A DNA stretch of 6,146 nucleotides, taken from the NCBI GenBank assembly GCA_036517695.1, contig DATDVC010000034.1, forward strand, positions 1-6,146, read 5' to 3'. Position numbers and translations under genes: made by a program. The notes under the pieces are model-generated. The model was given only the letters and a program-made list of their open reading frames with translations, did no database searches and was not told where the DNA came from. Shown piece after piece: positions 5,125-6,146 of this stretch (positions are counted from its first letter, which is position 1; each line of letters opens with the position of its first letter). The stretch comes from DATDVC01 sp036517695 (GTDB taxonomy: Bacteria > Patescibacteriota > Minisyncoccia > Phycocordibacterales > WO2-35-19).

Positions 5125-5264
5125 TCCCCTAACCCCCTTTAATCTAATCCCCTTATTCCCCTTTACTTTAAAGGGGAGATCGCGCAACTCATTGTTAAAT
5201 CACTGAATAATAAATTGCAGTCACCCTCCCTTTAAGATAAAGGGAGGGCTGGGGAGGGATTAGG
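5122..5264. repeat. Nested palindromic repeat block (MITE/REP-like) between the methyltransferase and trpS
   Basis: The block holds TAATCCCCT twice in direct orientation (5122-5130 and 5145-5153). It has outer inverted arms CTAATCCC (5144-5151) and GGGATTAG (5256-5263), and two inner hairpins. Hairpin one is TCCCCTTT (5157-5164) with AAAGGGGA (5170-5177). Hairpin two is CCCTCCCTTT (5224-5233) with AAAGGGAGGG (5239-5248), loop AAGAT. The first copy includes the methyltransferase stop codon. It encodes nothing convincing. It looks like a degenerate non-autonomous mobile element or REP-type repeat, and the hairpins could also end the methyltransferase transcript although no U-run follows. Confidence 0.6.
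5224..5248. repeat. Perfect 10-bp-stem hairpin within the repeat block
   Basis: CCCTCCCTTT and AAAGGGAGGG form a perfect 10-bp stem around AAGAT. It is the most stable hairpin in the stretch before trpS. Without a following T-run it is a weak terminator candidate (the next bases are CTGGGGAGGG) and is better viewed as part of the repeat. Confidence 0.6.
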
Positions 5265-5266
5265 TT

Positions 5267-5295
5267 TTGAAAATAAAGAAACAAACTGTTATTAT
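5267..5295 (+). promoter_or_regulatory. Promoter of trpS, predicting a leaderless mRNA
   Basis: TTGAAA (5267-5272) and TATTAT (5290-5295) are 17 bp apart, the optimal spacing, with 5 of 6 matches in the -10. The start of transcription is expected at about 5302-5303, on the second ATG of the frame. The first in-frame ATG (5294) lies inside the -10 hexamer, which argues against it as the start codon. Confidence 0.65.
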
Positions 5296-5302
5296 GGATT
5301 TT

Positions 5303-6146
5303 ATGAAAACAATTCATGGTGAGCAGGGTCGAACCATACTTTCAGGCATCAAACCAACAGGCCGACCGCATATTGGCAATTATTTCGGCATGATGAAGCA
5401 ACTCATCGATATGCAAAATGAGGGCAGGGTATTTGGGATCATAGTCGACTATCACGCTTTAAATTTCATTCAAAATGCCGATCAAATGCGTGAATTAACT
5501 AAGGAGCTCGTCGCCGATTATCTGGCACTCGGATTTGACACAGAAAAAAATATTTTGTTTAAACAGTCGGATGTGCCGGAGCATACCGAACTCGCTTGGA
5601 TTTTTGATACCATCATGACTGTGCCTTATCTCAAACGCGCGCACGCTTACAAAGATGCTTTGGAGAAGGGTGAGGAAGAAAAGATAAGTATGGGCACTTT
5701 CAATTACCCTATGTTGATGGCCGCTGATATTTTGCTCTACAGCCCAGACATAATACCCGTAGGCCAGGACCAGAAACAACACATTGAGTTTACTAGAGAT
5801 ACAGCCGAAAAATTCAACAGAATTTATGGGGAGACTTTCAAACTTCCGAAAGAACACATCATGAAAGAAGTGGAGACAGTGCCGGGGATAGACGGAAGAA
5901 AGATGAGCAAAAGTTATGACAATTATATTTCTCTTTTTGCCGATGATAAAGAAATAGAAGAAAAGGTGATGGCGATAGTGACGGATTCAAAATCTGAATA
6001 TCCAGAAAATGTTTTCTATATTCACAAACTCTTTCGACCAGTAGACGAACTTGATAAACTTTATGAGGCAAATAAGGGGAAATACAAAGTATTGAAAGAA
6101 ATGCTGATCGAAGATATGAAAAATTTCATACGGCCAATGAGAGAAA
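5303..6146 (+). CDS. trpS: Tryptophanyl-tRNA synthetase (5' part, runs off the window)
   Basis: This class I aminoacyl-tRNA synthetase charges tRNA-Trp with tryptophan in the cytoplasm. The visible 281 residues include the GIKPTGRPHIGNYFG signature with HIGN (23-26; HIGH motif), SDVPEHTELAWIF (89-101), PMLMAADILLY (136-146), VGQDQKQHIEFTRDTAEKFN (153-172), characteristic of TrpRS, and the KMSKS loop at 200-204 followed by YDN. All nucleotide-binding motifs are intact. The C-terminal helical part is cut by the window edge, so roughly the last sixth is missing if the protein has the usual length of about 330-350 residues. I chose ATG 5303 over ATG 5294 because a well-spaced promoter places the transcription start at 5302-5303 and the earlier ATG is in the -10 box; no Shine-Dalgarno precedes either. 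TyrRS was considered, but the DQKQHIEFTRD and GIKPTG motifs favour TrpRS. Confidence 0.94.
   Translation, partial: MKTIHGEQGRTILSGIKPTGRPHIGNYFGMMKQLIDMQNEGRVFGIIVDYHALNFIQNADQMRELTKELVADYLALGFDTEKNILFKQSDVPEHTELAWIFDTIMTVPYLKRAHAYKDALEKGEEEKISMGTFNYPMLMAADILLYSPDIIPVGQDQKQHIEFTRDTAEKFNRIYGETFKLPKEHIMKEVETVPGIDGRKMSKSYDNYISLFADDKEIEEKVMAIVTDSKSEYPENVFYIHKLFRPVDELDKLYEANKGKYKVLKEMLIEDMKNFIRPMRE

Noticed and set aside
5122..5264. CRISPR array
   Set aside because: Repeats are short, unevenly spaced and palindromic with no regular spacers, and no cas genes are nearby.
5294..5302. Upstream ATG (5294) as the trpS start
   Set aside because: It lies inside the predicted -10 hexamer and would not be transcribed from that promoter; it would only apply if another promoter exists upstream.
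5495..5857. Minus-strand open frame of 120 codons opposite trpS
   Set aside because: It lies wholly antisense to a confidently identified synthetase and shows no recognisable domain.

Overview
The window reads as a chromosome segment of an uncultivated Patescibacteria (Candidate Phyla Radiation) bacterium, most likely of the Parcubacteria type. This is inferred from family flavour, not from a search: a PIF1-type helicase ending in a helicase-associated helix-turn-helix tail, a tiny cysteine-free ArsR-like regulator, a small RlmI-like methyltransferase, A/T-rich lysine-heavy coding, starts without ribosome binding sites, and G/C-rich palindromic repeats scattered through otherwise A/T-rich DNA. 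Every gene is on the + strand. UGA behaves as a normal stop: it ends the ABC transporter just before a strong terminator and is absent inside the reading frames, so the UGA=Gly code of some CPR lineages is not indicated.

Layout: (1) 1-1647, PIF1/RecD2-like superfamily 1 helicase. (2) 1723-1989, ArsR-like repressor, with near-identical 19-bp palindrome-containing sites just before (1690-1708) and just after (1989-2007) its gene. (3) 2021-2250, a promoter, a 46-codon small ORF (2058-2198) and two mutually exclusive RNA hairpins. (4) 2288-4078, a type-1 ABC exporter half-transporter with a strong Shine-Dalgarno, closed by an intrinsic terminator (4108-4148). (5) 4192-5124, a class I SAM-dependent, rRNA-methyltransferase-like protein whose N-terminal part carries an in-frame 36-bp palindromic insert. 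(6) 5122-5264, a nested palindromic repeat block. (7) 5303-6146, the 5' part of tryptophanyl-tRNA synthetase, running off the window.

The main discovery candidate is the leader of the ABC exporter. The last codons of the small ORF (2176-2192) can pair 16 of 17 positions with 2218-2234. The 5' arm of a perfect 14-bp terminator-like hairpin (2218-2231 with 2237-2250) lies inside that same segment. The two structures exclude each other, and a ribosome finishing the small ORF would sit on the antiterminator strand. This is the architecture of ribosome-mediated transcription attenuation, as known for the leader peptide BmrB and the multidrug ABC transporter BmrCD in Bacillus subtilis. Combined with the ArsR-type sites, it suggests a two-layer switch: a repressor on the promoter, and translation-sensing attenuation in the leader, controlling an exporter. 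This is a sequence-based hypothesis; no folding energy or homology search was run.

A second theme is mRNA form. Promoter-like elements for the small ORF, the methyltransferase and trpS place the predicted transcription start at or within about 3 nt of the start codon, implying leaderless mRNAs, whereas the ABC transporter alone has a classic AAAGGAG site and a visibly higher G+C, CGN-arginine codon style.
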